Shown: positions 8,384 to 16,819 of the stretch, one piece after another
Position numbering within the stretch: the stretch's first letter is position 1
How the letters are laid out: each line of letters begins with the position of its first letter
Made by a program: the position numbers and the translations under genes
The notes under the pieces: model-generated
Databases searched by the model: none
The model's input: only the letters and a program-made list of their open reading frames with translations
What the model was told of the DNA's origin: nothing
Source of the DNA: Bifidobacterium breve
GTDB taxonomy: Bacteria; Actinomycetota; Actinomycetes; S36-B12
Assembly (NCBI GenBank): GCA_945861775.1
Contig: CAMAVT010000004.1
Span: 1-38,953, forward strand
DNA: 38,953 nt
Direction of reading: 5' to 3'

Positions 8384-9790
8384 ATGTATGACCTTCTGAT
8401 CAAGAATGGCCTAGTCGCCAACGAATACGGCGTTTACGCCCTCGACGTGGCAGTAAAAGATGAAAAAGTTGTTGCCCTGACCCTGCACGGTCAACTGGAA
8501 GACGCTAGTGCGCACAAAGTTATTGACGCCACAGACAAGTATGTCCTTCCCGGAGGTATTGATAGCCACGTCCACTACGACCTATCTATCTCAGATGCTA
8601 TGACGGCGCAATCTGCTGAAGCTGGCTCGCGAGCCGGAATTTGGGGCGGGACGACAACGTATATCGATTTCTCAATGACGGCTGGCGATGATTCGTTGAT
8701 AACCTCAATCGAGGGCAAGCTAGAAAAGACACGCGCACAGAACCCGCACTCTGACTATGCACTTCATGCGATTATGTCGGGAGATTGGCCACTGCAGACC
8801 GCTGGCGAAATAGAGGAAGCAATTAGCGGCGGTATCATCTCCTTCAAGTTTTTCACCGCTTTCAAAGGTAGTCCAACCATCGGCGGAATGATGTCAGATG
8901 ACGGACGCATTTATTCCGCCATGCTTGAGACTGAGAAGCACGGCGGTATCGTAATGGTTCACTGTGAAGACGAGTGCATCATTGACTTCAACATTCGCAA
9001 GCTTTATGCGGCTGGCCGACAAGAGTTCTGGAACATCGGCGAAGCCCGTCCACCATTGGCGGAAGAAGCTGCAGTCCGCAGAATGCTTTTGTTGGCAAAG
9101 CGAACGGAGTCGCCCCTTTACATCGTGCATGTCAGCGCGAAGGATTCGTTGGAGGCTATTACCGAGGCTCGCGCAGATGGCGTTAACGTGTTTGCAGAGG
9201 CTCTGCACCCCAACCTTCTCTTTGACCCTTCACTTTACAAGCAAGATGAGGGGCAACGTTACATGAACTACCCGCCAAATAAGCCGATAGAGACTCGCGA
9301 TGAACTGTGGGCTGGCTGTATCGATGGGCGAATCCACACTCTGGCGAGCGATGACTTCACAATCCCCCTTGACCGCAAACTTGCGGGAGATACCATCGAC
9401 AATGTCACCGGTGGAACAAATAGTGTTGAAACCCGCATGTCTATTTTTTGGTCCGAAGGTGTTGCGAAGCGGAACCTATCGGTACAACAATTCGTGAATT
9501 TGACTGCAGCAGGTCCAGCTAAGTTGTTCGGTATTTATGGCACAAAGGGAGTTATTCGCCCCGGTGCTGATGCCGACATCATCATCATGGACCCAAATGT
9601 GGATCACACCTACGATCAGGAAGAAAACCTGCACTCCGACTGCGACTACAGCAACTGGGATGGCTGGACAGTTAAGGGAATGCCGGTCACCACGATTTTG
9701 CGCGGTAACGTGCTAGTCGACGGTGGCAAGTGGGTTGGTCCCACGGGCATAGGAAAGTTTATTCCCGGAAAATCGCCCGAGAAGGTGTAG
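8384..9790 (+). CDS. Dihydropyrimidinase/D-hydantoinase family amidohydrolase
   Basis: A 468-residue cyclic amidohydrolase with the complete binuclear zinc site of the hydantoinase family: H62 and H64 (GGIDSHVHYD), K155 as the carbamylated lysine (SFKFFTAFKG), H193 (VMVHCED), H249 (YIVHVSAKD) and D323 (ASDDF). The family opens dihydropyrimidine, hydantoin or cyclic imide rings to the N-carbamoyl acid or half-amide. The usual GTDH/N text around the last Asp is changed to ASDDF, and the substrate loops are not diagnostic. The ATG follows AAAAGGAGCAAC. It overlaps the next gene by one base (TAGTG), suggesting that its product is handed to that hydrolase. Confidence 0.93.
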   Translation: MYDLLIKNGLVANEYGVYALDVAVKDEKVVALTLHGQLEDASAHKVIDATDKYVLPGGIDSHVHYDLSISDAMTAQSAEAGSRAGIWGGTTTYIDFSMTAGDDSLITSIEGKLEKTRAQNPHSDYALHAIMSGDWPLQTAGEIEEAISGGIISFKFFTAFKGSPTIGGMMSDDGRIYSAMLETEKHGGIVMVHCEDECIIDFNIRKLYAAGRQEFWNIGEARPPLAEEAAVRRMLLLAKRTESPLYIVHVSAKDSLEAITEARADGVNVFAEALHPNLLFDPSLYKQDEGQRYMNYPPNKPIETRDELWAGCIDGRIHTLASDDFTIPLDRKLAGDTIDNVTGGTNSVETRMSIFWSEGVAKRNLSVQQFVNLTAAGPAKLFGIYGTKGVIRPGADADIIIMDPNVDHTYDQEENLHSDCDYSNWDGWTVKGMPVTTILRGNVLVDGGKWVGPTGIGKFIPGKSPEKV

Positions 9791-10446
9791 TGAAATCTTC
9801 TGCCGAGCAAACCCTTGCTGACTATGCAGCCATGGGGATGCAAGCGCGAACCGGGTTTGGATCTAACCCATGCGTTCTGGTCATTGATTTTCAGTACGGG
9901 ATGACCGATCCTGATTGTCCGCTGGGGTCAGCCGAAATAGATGCGCCGATCGAGGTCGCCAAAAAAGTTCTGGCGGCTGCCCGAAATGCTGACGTTCCCA
10001 TCATCTATGCACGGGTCGCGTTTAGGGAAGACCTCGTTGACGGTGGGCTGTTCGTGGAAAAAGTTCCTTCGCTTTCCTGGCTAAAGTTGGGAAGCCGGTG
10101 GGTGGACATTGATGACCGTGTCCGCCCATCACCGAAGGACTACATTCTCACCAAACGCCATAGCAGCGCCTTTATCGGGACCGAGTTGCCCCAAGTTCTT
10201 CAGACGATGGGAATTGACACGATCATCTCGGTGGGCTGTTCGACTTCGGGTTGCGTTCGCCAGACCGCGGTTGATGCAAATGCGTATGGGTACAGATCCG
10301 TGGTGGTACGTGATGCAGTGGGAGACCGTAGTCCAATCCAGCACGAGGCCAACCTGGTTGACCTTGATGGCAAATATGCCGATGTGGTTTCAAGTGAAGA
10401 AGTAATCAGTTATTTGGAAAATATCCACGCACTGACCGCAGAATAA
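9790..10446 (+). CDS. Isochorismatase-fold hydrolase, N-carbamoylsarcosine amidase-like
   Basis: A 218-residue cysteine hydrolase of the isochorismatase fold. The catalytic Asp-Lys-Cys set is visible as D33 (VIDFQYG), K122 (TKRHSSAF) and C155 in GCSTSGCVRQTAVDA. The spacing (89 and 33) is close to that of N-carbamoylsarcosine amidohydrolase (D51, K144, C177), and the text after the Cys is typical of that subgroup and of maleamate amidases. It should remove ammonia from a carbamoyl or half-amide group. The GTG at 9790 overlaps the previous stop and has a GAGAAGG ribosome site. An upstream in-frame ATG at 9730 would lie inside the hydantoinase and adds residues that match nothing. Confidence 0.9.
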   Translation: MKSSAEQTLADYAAMGMQARTGFGSNPCVLVIDFQYGMTDPDCPLGSAEIDAPIEVAKKVLAAARNADVPIIYARVAFREDLVDGGLFVEKVPSLSWLKLGSRWVDIDDRVRPSPKDYILTKRHSSAFIGTELPQVLQTMGIDTIISVGCSTSGCVRQTAVDANAYGYRSVVVRDAVGDRSPIQHEANLVDLDGKYADVVSSEEVISYLENIHALTAE

Positions 10447-10459
10447 AAAGGAGCATAAA

Positions 10460-11494
10460 ATGAAGGCGATCTTGTTTGATGATTTCGGAGGCCCCGAAGT
10501 ACTTCGATACGGTGATATTCCCGATCCAGTGGCCGGCCCGGGCGAGGTTCTCGTGAAATTGAAGGCTGCAGGGCTAAATCACGTTGACATCGATATCCGC
10601 GACGGCGTCTCGCGTTTTGATTTCGCCATGCCGCATATTCTCGGTATCGAGGGCGCAGGTGTCGTGGCGGCGCTAGGTAGCGGAGTTACTGGACTTGCAG
10701 TCGGTGATCGCGTCGCCGTGTCCTACATTCGAACCTGCGATCAGTGCGAGTGGTGTAACCGCGGTCAAGACAATCTTTGTGAAAATCGGCGTCTCTTCGG
10801 GGAACACATCCCGGGTACATATGCCCAGTACATGCTGGCGCCGGCCAGCCATTGCATGGCTTTGCCTGATCAAGTTAGTTTCGCAGATGCGGCAGCTTCA
10901 CTGGTTGCATTTGGAACAGCATGGCACGGGCTCGTTGCTCGAGGCGGGCTTATTCTCGGCGACACTGTGCTTATTCATTCTGTTGGTAGCGGAGTAGCTT
11001 CGGCCGCGTTGCAGATCTGTAAGGCTGCTGGAGCCACAGTCATTGCAACTGCAAGAACCGATGAAAAGCTGGAACGGGCAACCGAGGATGGCGCCGATTT
11101 CGTCATCAACTACACAAAGACGAATGTCAATGATTCCGTCATGGAATTTACTAAGGGACGCGGTGTCGACATAGTCTTCGATGTTGTTGGCGGTACAGCC
11201 TTTCAACAGTCGATGTTTGTCATGCGTCCATATGGTCGGCTCATAAGTATTGGTGCGCACGCCGGTGAGGTTGTCGATTTCGACATTATTGAATTCTTTC
11301 GCCGTCACATTTCCTACATCTCCTCACATACACAGACGCGAGATGAATTACGCCATGTACTTGACCTAATCGCGCGAGGAACTCTTTCACCACGCATCCA
11401 TTCCACTTATCCATTGGAGTCGGCGGCTGATGCGCATCGTGAAATGTCGAGTCGGACAGCGTACGGGAAGATAATCTTGGAAATTCCAGAGTGA
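10460..11494 (+). CDS. Medium-chain dehydrogenase/reductase, quinone-oxidoreductase/ADH type
   Basis: A 344-residue MDR protein with a GroES-like N-terminal domain and a Rossmann cofactor domain (VLIHSVGSGVASAALQICK). The four structural-zinc cysteines are present (C93, C96, C99, C107). At the catalytic zinc site the usual Cys of AAGxCHxD is Asn (N40 in AAGLNHVD), while H41 and E64 remain. Catalytic zinc is therefore doubtful, and it may work as an enoyl or quinone-type reductase instead of an alcohol dehydrogenase. A strong AAAAAGGAG ribosome site precedes the ATG, 13 bp after the isochorismatase-fold gene. It sits between the two hydantoinase-like genes and probably handles a redox step on an intermediate. 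Confidence 0.9.
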   Translation: MKAILFDDFGGPEVLRYGDIPDPVAGPGEVLVKLKAAGLNHVDIDIRDGVSRFDFAMPHILGIEGAGVVAALGSGVTGLAVGDRVAVSYIRTCDQCEWCNRGQDNLCENRRLFGEHIPGTYAQYMLAPASHCMALPDQVSFADAAASLVAFGTAWHGLVARGGLILGDTVLIHSVGSGVASAALQICKAAGATVIATARTDEKLERATEDGADFVINYTKTNVNDSVMEFTKGRGVDIVFDVVGGTAFQQSMFVMRPYGRLISIGAHAGEVVDFDIIEFFRRHISYISSHTQTRDELRHVLDLIARGTLSPRIHSTYPLESAADAHREMSSRTAYGKIILEIPE

Positions 11495-11540
11495 TCGAAA
11501 CCAATGATCGTACGTGGTACACGCGAGTTGGGAGAGAGTC

Positions 11541-12944
11541 ATGCGCGATTTTGAGGTGAGTATCGACGTAGCGATAGTCGGTGGACGGATTGTTACCGAT
11601 AGCTGGTCAGGTGAAGGAACCGTAGTGGTCAGTGGTGGCCGAGTTCTGGCTGTTCTAGATCCATCGGTATCTATAGAGTCCATTGGCGCGGCTCGGGTCA
11701 TTGATGCGTCCGGAAAACTCGTAATGCCGGGTGGAGTGGATCCGCACTGCCACCTTGCAATCCCGCTGGGAGCATTTGTCACCCTTGACTCATTTGCGAG
11801 TGCTTCCTCTGCTGCGATAGCCGGTGGAACCACCACGATCGTCGACTTCGCGATACCAGCGATTGGCGAAGATCCGATTACAGCTCTCGACAATAAGAAG
11901 GAAATGGCACAAGAGTCCCGATGTGACTACTCCTTTCACGGATGTCTTAACTCCAAACCTGACGATGTAAAACATGTGATCGAATCCTTTGCGGAACGAG
12001 GCGTGCGAACGGTCAAACTCTTCACCACGTATCGCGGCGAACTTATGGTTGATGTCAACACCATCGAGGACGTCATGGTTGCACTGAAAACTGTCGGTGG
12101 CCTCACCTACGTTCATGCGGAGGAAAACTCTGCTATCGAGGCCGCTCAAGAGGAAGCGGCGACAGCCGGGTGTATTGATGCGCGACACATGGCGGGCAGC
12201 CGGCCTCCTGAGGCGGAAGATGAAGCAGTGCGTCAGGTTCTCAGCATCGCTGAGCGGGTGGATGCTCCCGTGTACTTCGTCCATCAGTCAACACCCGGTG
12301 CCGTGGGTCTTGTACTTGCGGCCCGCCAGCGAGGAGTTAGTGCATTTTCCGAATCGTGCCCTCACTACTTGACGCTGGACGATTCCTGTTACGAAGGTCC
12401 TAACCCAGAACGGTATGTATGTTGTCCACCCATTAGAGGTGCAGGGACGGTTGCACAGCTGGTCGAGTTGGCAAATCAAAGGCTGATTGACACGGTAGGT
12501 AGCGACCACTGTTGCTACAGCGCTGTTCAGAAGAGTCAAAGCGCTCACGATGTTCGATTGATGCCAAATGGGTTGCCCGGTGTTGAAACACGACTACCGA
12601 TAATCTGGAGTTCACTCGTACATAACGGCGGCTTGTCTGCAGAAGGTTTCGTCGCTCTCGTCAGTTCAAATCCGGCTCGACTTAATGGGCTCTATCCTCG
12701 CAAGGGAACGATCGAGCCAGGTTCAGATGCCGACATCGTCATTTTTGATCCTTCGGAGTCGCGAGTGGTAACAATCAATGACCTACACATGGACACGGAT
12801 TACACACCCTATGAAGGGCGAACCGTCACCGGCTGGCCGACCGATGTTCTGTTGCGGGGAGTACTGGTCATGGAATCCGGGGAACTCGTTGACCGCGGCC
12901 CCATGGGAGAGTTCATTCCGGCTGAAATGATCGGCGGGCGTTGA
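11541..12944 (+). CDS. Second dihydropyrimidinase/hydantoinase family amidohydrolase
   Basis: A 467-residue paralogue, only distantly similar to the one at 8384-9790. The metal site is complete: H69 and H71 (GGVDPHCHL), K159 (TVKLFTTYRG), H192 (YVHAEEN), H248 (YFVHQST) and D322 in the standard GSDHC context. I chose the ATG at 11541, which follows GGGAGAG (11530-11536). A GTG at 11514 is in frame but has no ribosome site. Two such enzymes in one operon suggest either two related ring substrates, two enantiomers, or two successive ring or amide hydrolyses. DHPase, hydantoinase, imidase and allantoinase activities all occur in this superfamily, so the substrate stays open. Confidence 0.92.
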   Translation: MRDFEVSIDVAIVGGRIVTDSWSGEGTVVVSGGRVLAVLDPSVSIESIGAARVIDASGKLVMPGGVDPHCHLAIPLGAFVTLDSFASASSAAIAGGTTTIVDFAIPAIGEDPITALDNKKEMAQESRCDYSFHGCLNSKPDDVKHVIESFAERGVRTVKLFTTYRGELMVDVNTIEDVMVALKTVGGLTYVHAEENSAIEAAQEEAATAGCIDARHMAGSRPPEAEDEAVRQVLSIAERVDAPVYFVHQSTPGAVGLVLAARQRGVSAFSESCPHYLTLDDSCYEGPNPERYVCCPPIRGAGTVAQLVELANQRLIDTVGSDHCCYSAVQKSQSAHDVRLMPNGLPGVETRLPIIWSSLVHNGGLSAEGFVALVSSNPARLNGLYPRKGTIEPGSDADIVIFDPSESRVVTINDLHMDTDYTPYEGRTVTGWPTDVLLRGVLVMESGELVDRGPMGEFIPAEMIGGR

Positions 12945-13012
12945 TGGATTACCACTTCACCAATGACTCAGGTATTTACATGCAATTTTGCTAAAAACGA
13001 CGGAGGCCCCCA

Positions 13013-14074
13013 ATGGCTAGGCAACTAAAAATCGCATTAATTCCAGGAGACGGAATCGGAGGCGATGTAGTCCGGGAAGCCACCAAAGTACTCGATGTGG
13101 TTGCGGGACTTGCTGACTTGACCATTGATTACACGTCATATGACCTTGGGGCTGCCAGGTATTTGGCAACGGGAGAGCTGCTCCCTGATTCTGTTGTGGC
13201 TGATCTTAAAAAAAGTGATGCAATTCTCTTTGGTGCAATTGGCGACCCTTCTGTCGCACCAGGAATTCTCGAACGCGGCATTATTCTTCAATTGCGTTTC
13301 GTGATGGATTACTACCTAAATCTAAGGCCGGTGAGGTTGTTCCCCGGCGTCCGAGGCATTCTGGCTGACAAGAGTTCACAGGAAATAGACATGGTTGTGT
13401 GTCGCGAAGGAACAGAAGGCCCTTATGCGGGGGCGGGGGGAACTCTTCGCATGGGCACATCCGGTGAAGTAGTTACTGAGGTCGCTATTCATACTCACTT
13501 TGCTGTAGAGCGAATAATTCGTGATGCTTTTGAACGTGCAACAAAACGGCGCAATAAAGTGACGCTCGTCGCCAAAACGAATGTCCTCGTTCACTCGGGG
13601 AGCCTCTGGATGCGCACGTTTGAAGCAGTATCAACGGAATTCCCAGGTGTTGAGACAGACTATTGTCATGTGGACGCCGCTGCGATGTACATGCTGACGA
13701 CTCCAGAGCGGTTTGACTTAGTTGTCACCGATAACCTTTTCGGCGATATTCTTACTGATATTGGCGCAGCGATCAGTGGGGGAATTGGTTTGGCCGCAAG
13801 CGGCAATATTGACCCAAGCGGAAAAAATCCGAGTATGTTCGAGCCCGTTCATGGTTCTGCACCGGACATTGCAGGTAAGGGAATAGCGGACCCAACGGCG
13901 GCGGTTCTCTCCATGGCTATGTTGCTCGAGCACGTTGGTGAAGACGAAGCTGCGGGCTGGGTTCAGTCAGCCGTGGCAGAAGATCTTCTTACTCGAAGTG
14001 GGCAACAACGGGGGACGCGAGAAATTGGTGATGCATTGGCAGATTTAGCTTCACGCGGTCAGATGAAGGCGTAA
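13013..14074 (+). CDS. Isopropylmalate/tartrate dehydrogenase-family decarboxylating dehydrogenase (LeuB-like)
   Basis: A 353-residue protein of the beta-decarboxylating dehydrogenase family. Visible features are the N-terminal [13 protein letters not shown], the substrate Arg region ([15 protein letters not shown]), REGTEGPY, the catalytic Lys in VAKTNVL, the metal-binding [10 protein letters not shown] and the NAD-pocket text [21 protein letters not shown]. Overall it closely resembles actinobacterial 3-isopropylmalate dehydrogenases. It lies inside a catabolic operon with no other leucine gene but with a glycerate kinase nearby. A paralogue acting on a malate- or tartrate-type 2-hydroxy acid is therefore a fair alternative, and the gene symbol is left blank. 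GGAGG lies 9 nt before the ATG. About 70 bp separate it from the upstream gene. Confidence 0.88.
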   Translation: MARQLKIALIPGDGIGGDVVREATKVLDVVAGLADLTIDYTSYDLGAARYLATGELLPDSVVADLKKSDAILFGAIGDPSVAPGILERGIILQLRFVMDYYLNLRPVRLFPGVRGILADKSSQEIDMVVCREGTEGPYAGAGGTLRMGTSGEVVTEVAIHTHFAVERIIRDAFERATKRRNKVTLVAKTNVLVHSGSLWMRTFEAVSTEFPGVETDYCHVDAAAMYMLTTPERFDLVVTDNLFGDILTDIGAAISGGIGLAASGNIDPSGKNPSMFEPVHGSAPDIAGKGIADPTAAVLSMAMLLEHVGEDEAAGWVQSAVAEDLLTRSGQQRGTREIGDALADLASRGQMKA

Positions 14075-14080
14075 CCACCC

Positions 14081-15187
14081 GTGAAAATCCGAGCAGGGGT
14101 TCTTATCAAATCCGACGCTTCTGCCCCCTACCTCACGAGTCGTCCGCTTGAAATTCTTGAATTAGATCTTGAGGGTCCGGCAGAGGGAGAGTTGCTGATT
14201 CGTATTCGGGCGGCTGGGGTTTGCCACTCGGACCTCTCGGTCGTGAACGGAACGAGACCACGCCCACTCCCTATGGCGTTAGGCCATGAGTGTGCAGGTG
14301 TTGTCCTGGAATCCCGAGCCGATGATGTGAATGTCGGTGACCACGTTGTCCTCACATTCGTACCTCGTTGTAGCAGCTGTTCCGCATGCATGAGTGGTCG
14401 ACCGGCGTTATGCAAGGAAGCTAAACGGGCCAACGGTGCTGGCGAATTACTCCGTGGTGGCCATCGACTGAGTCGTGACGGAGTGCCAATCAATCACCAT
14501 CTAGGAGTTTCCGCTTTTGCGGACCATGCGGTAGTTGATCGTGGCTCAGTTGTTGTGGTGCCGAAAGATATTCCATTTGACGTTGCAGCTCTTTTTGGTT
14601 GTGCGGTGCTTACGGGAGCCGGAGCCATTTTTAATACTGCTCGTGTGCAACCCGGTCAAACAGTTGCTGTTTGGGGTCTTGGCGGAGTGGGAATGGCGGC
14701 CGTAATGGCGGCTGGGGCAGCGGGGGCTGGAGAGGTGATCGCCATTGATCCTGATGCTGGGAAAAGGGAACTTGCGTTACAAGTAGGTGCAACGACTGCA
14801 CTGCCACCTGAAGGATTCACACGTGAACTTTTCCCCGACGGTGTGGATGTGGCAATTGAAGCCGTGGGAAGCTCCAAAGTTCTCGCGACAGCTTTCGAGT
14901 CGACGACGCCGGGCGGTATGACCGTATCGGTTGGGCTTCCCCATCCAACCGAACTCATGTCGATTTCACCGCTTCAGCTGGTCGCAGAGTCTCGAACTCT
15001 GGCAGGGTCATATCTTGGGTCCGCCGATCCAGAACGTGATATCCCGATAATGATCGATTTATGGCGTGCAGGTCGGCTGCCCGTTGAGAAGCTACGTTCA
15101 CGGGACGTTCCACTTGATGACATCAATTTGGCGATGGATGAGTTGGCTGCGGGTCGTGTGATTCGACAGTTGATTATTTTCGACTAA
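14081..15187 (+). CDS. Zinc-dependent alcohol dehydrogenase (MDR family)
   Basis: A 368-residue zinc alcohol dehydrogenase with all expected ligands: catalytic C48 and H49 (AAGVCHSDL), H69-E70 (GHECAG), structural cysteines C97, C100, C103 and C111, and the dinucleotide motif GLGGVGMAAV. Unlike the reductase at 10460-11494, its catalytic zinc site is intact. It starts with a GTG six bases after the previous stop, with only a weak GAAGG upstream, and probably depends on translational coupling. It likely oxidises an alcohol or reduces an aldehyde intermediate of the pathway. The overall architecture resembles NAD-dependent class III-like ADHs. Confidence 0.92.
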   Translation: MKIRAGVLIKSDASAPYLTSRPLEILELDLEGPAEGELLIRIRAAGVCHSDLSVVNGTRPRPLPMALGHECAGVVLESRADDVNVGDHVVLTFVPRCSSCSACMSGRPALCKEAKRANGAGELLRGGHRLSRDGVPINHHLGVSAFADHAVVDRGSVVVVPKDIPFDVAALFGCAVLTGAGAIFNTARVQPGQTVAVWGLGGVGMAAVMAAGAAGAGEVIAIDPDAGKRELALQVGATTALPPEGFTRELFPDGVDVAIEAVGSSKVLATAFESTTPGGMTVSVGLPHPTELMSISPLQLVAESRTLAGSYLGSADPERDIPIMIDLWRAGRLPVEKLRSRDVPLDDINLAMDELAAGRVIRQLIIFD

Positions 15188-15240
15188 AGGCAAGTAGCAT
15201 CGCCGCTAAGGGATGTCATATGAAACTAGGGAGAATTTGA

Positions 15241-15693
15241 ATGTCAACGGAAAAGATGAGTCTGGAACGAAGCGCATTCCCGATTACTCGTTCCATTCAG
15301 ACCCGATGGTCAGACAATGACCATTACGGCCACGTTAACAATGCCGTCTATTACATGTACTTGGACACAGCTGTTAATGGCTGGCTAATGGAGTCCACTG
15401 GATTGGACACAAGAGAATTACCATCTATCGGCATAGTGGTTTCGAGTCGCTGCGAGTACTTGGTGCCTGTTGGTTTTCCTGATCGACTTGAAGTTGGCCT
15501 GGCCACGTCACGCGTGGGAAATAGCAGCGTCACGTATCAGTTGGCAGTCTTCCGGGAACCCGATGAAACTCTTTGCGCTGTAGCGGAGTTCGTCCACGTA
15601 TACGTCGATCGCACGACAAGGCGACCAACCTCCATCCCGGAGTCAGTGCGATCCTCTGTTTCAATTTTGCCCACCATGTCTCTGTTCAATTAG
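15241..15693 (+). CDS. 4-hydroxybenzoyl-CoA thioesterase-family acyl-CoA thioesterase
   Basis: A 150-residue hotdog-fold protein. The YbgC/FadM-type active-site motif is clear: TRWSDNDHYGHVNNAVYYMY at residues 21-40, with acidic residues D25 and D27 as catalytic candidates. The family hydrolyses acyl-CoA thioesters in the cytoplasm. The gene lies 54 bp after the alcohol dehydrogenase and before the glycerate kinase. A CoA-ester hydrolase fits a pathway with two CoA-transferases, either releasing an end product or recycling trapped CoA. Confidence 0.9.
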   Translation: MSTEKMSLERSAFPITRSIQTRWSDNDHYGHVNNAVYYMYLDTAVNGWLMESTGLDTRELPSIGIVVSSRCEYLVPVGFPDRLEVGLATSRVGNSSVTYQLAVFREPDETLCAVAEFVHVYVDRTTRRPTSIPESVRSSVSILPTMSLFN

Positions 15694-15735
15694 CGTTGGG
15701 TCACAACCGATGAATTTCACAGGAAACCAACCAAA

Positions 15736-16752
15736 GTGAAGACCTCTGATCAATCAATTCTTGTAGCACCCGACTCATTCAAGGGAACATTCACATCGGT
15801 TCAGGTCGCCCAATACATTGCTGCGGGTATCCGCGAAGAAGGATTGACGGCAATTGAGTGCCCTCTGGCTGACGGTGGAGAAGGGACACTGGACGTACTT
15901 CTGCTCGCACTCAATGGCGAGGAACAATTTCAATCCGTACAGGGTCCACTTGGTCAAGAGGTAGTTGCCCGTTGGGGCTGGGTTCCCGACCAACGACTTG
16001 CGATCATCGAAGTTGCGCAAGCTTGTGGACTGCATCTCAGCGGTGGCAATCCCACCGATGCCTTGCATGCATCAACGGTAGGTGTTGGCGAACTTGTGAT
16101 CACGGCATCCAAATTCGGTGCCGAGAAAATCATCGTGGCAACAGGCGGGAGCGCTACAACCGATGGCGGGCAAGGTGCAATTGATGCACTGCAAGGCTAC
16201 GAAGAAGTATTAGCGGGGATCAGTATTGAAGTGTTGTCTGACGTCACCGTTAAATTCGAAGACGCCGCAAAAGTTTTTGCTCCACAAAAGGGCGCAGATC
16301 CAGCAACGGTTGAGCTGCTCAACGAGCGACTCGATTCCGTTGCAAATCTTTATGTGAAACGGTACGGGCGTGACCCAAGAGGTCTGGAGCAAACCGGTGC
16401 GGCAGGGGGACTTTCCGGAGCTTTGTGGGCCGCATTAGGTGCACAATTGTTTTCCGGTGCAGATTACGTTCTCAATCTCGTCGGCTTTGATGAACTCGCG
16501 AACAAAGCAGACGCGGTTGTGCTTGGCGAAGGAAGACTAGATGCACAGTCATCTCTGGGAAAAATTGTCGGTGTCGCAGCCCGTCGCGTTCACGACCGAC
16601 CGGTCCTTGCGGTCGTGGGATCAAGCGCACTCGACCTTACAGAAAGCAACACCTTGGGACTGTCTCACGTCTGGGTGGCATCCAGTGCGAGTGAATTACG
16701 CGACAGCGGGAAAGCCCTCAGTCGGTGGCTCGCCCCAAATGTGACAAAGTAG
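15736..16752 (+). CDS. Glycerate kinase (GarK/GlxK family)
   Basis: A 338-residue glycerate kinase of the GarK/GlxK (type I) family. It has the diagnostic N-terminal stretch VAPDSFKGTFTSVQVA, then CPLADGGEGTLDVLL near residues 35-49, IVATGGSATTDGG, and GAAGGLSGAL. The enzyme phosphorylates D-glycerate to 2- or 3-phosphoglycerate. It starts with GTG at 15736 and has AGGAAA nine bases upstream. Its presence at the end of the operon suggests that the pathway yields glycerate or tartronate semialdehyde. This would fit the LeuB/tartrate dehydrogenase-like gene, since tartrate dehydrogenase can yield glycerate. Confidence 0.93.
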   Translation: MKTSDQSILVAPDSFKGTFTSVQVAQYIAAGIREEGLTAIECPLADGGEGTLDVLLLALNGEEQFQSVQGPLGQEVVARWGWVPDQRLAIIEVAQACGLHLSGGNPTDALHASTVGVGELVITASKFGAEKIIVATGGSATTDGGQGAIDALQGYEEVLAGISIEVLSDVTVKFEDAAKVFAPQKGADPATVELLNERLDSVANLYVKRYGRDPRGLEQTGAAGGLSGALWAALGAQLFSGADYVLNLVGFDELANKADAVVLGEGRLDAQSSLGKIVGVAARRVHDRPVLAVVGSSALDLTESNTLGLSHVWVASSASELRDSGKALSRWLAPNVTK

Positions 16753-16819
16753 GGAACAGGATTTCCGATTAATTCGTTACTCTGGGTCGTAACCATTAAA
16801 TTCTGGAGGAGAAGCGCTC

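Noticed and set aside
9730-9789. Upstream ATG extension of the isochorismatase-fold gene
   Set aside because: It lies inside the hydantoinase gene, and the added 20 residues match nothing. The GTG at 9790 has a good ribosome site.
11514-11540. GTG extension of the second hydantoinase
   Set aside because: No ribosome site at this GTG. The ATG at 11541 has GGGAGAG just upstream.
13013-14074. Assignment as part of a leucine biosynthesis operon
   Set aside because: No leuA, leuC or leuD is near, and all neighbours are catabolic, so the symbol leuB was not given despite the close resemblance.
16776-16793. GTTAC/GTAAC inverted half-sites before the dienelactone hydrolase gene
   Set aside because: Too short and isolated to list as an operator.
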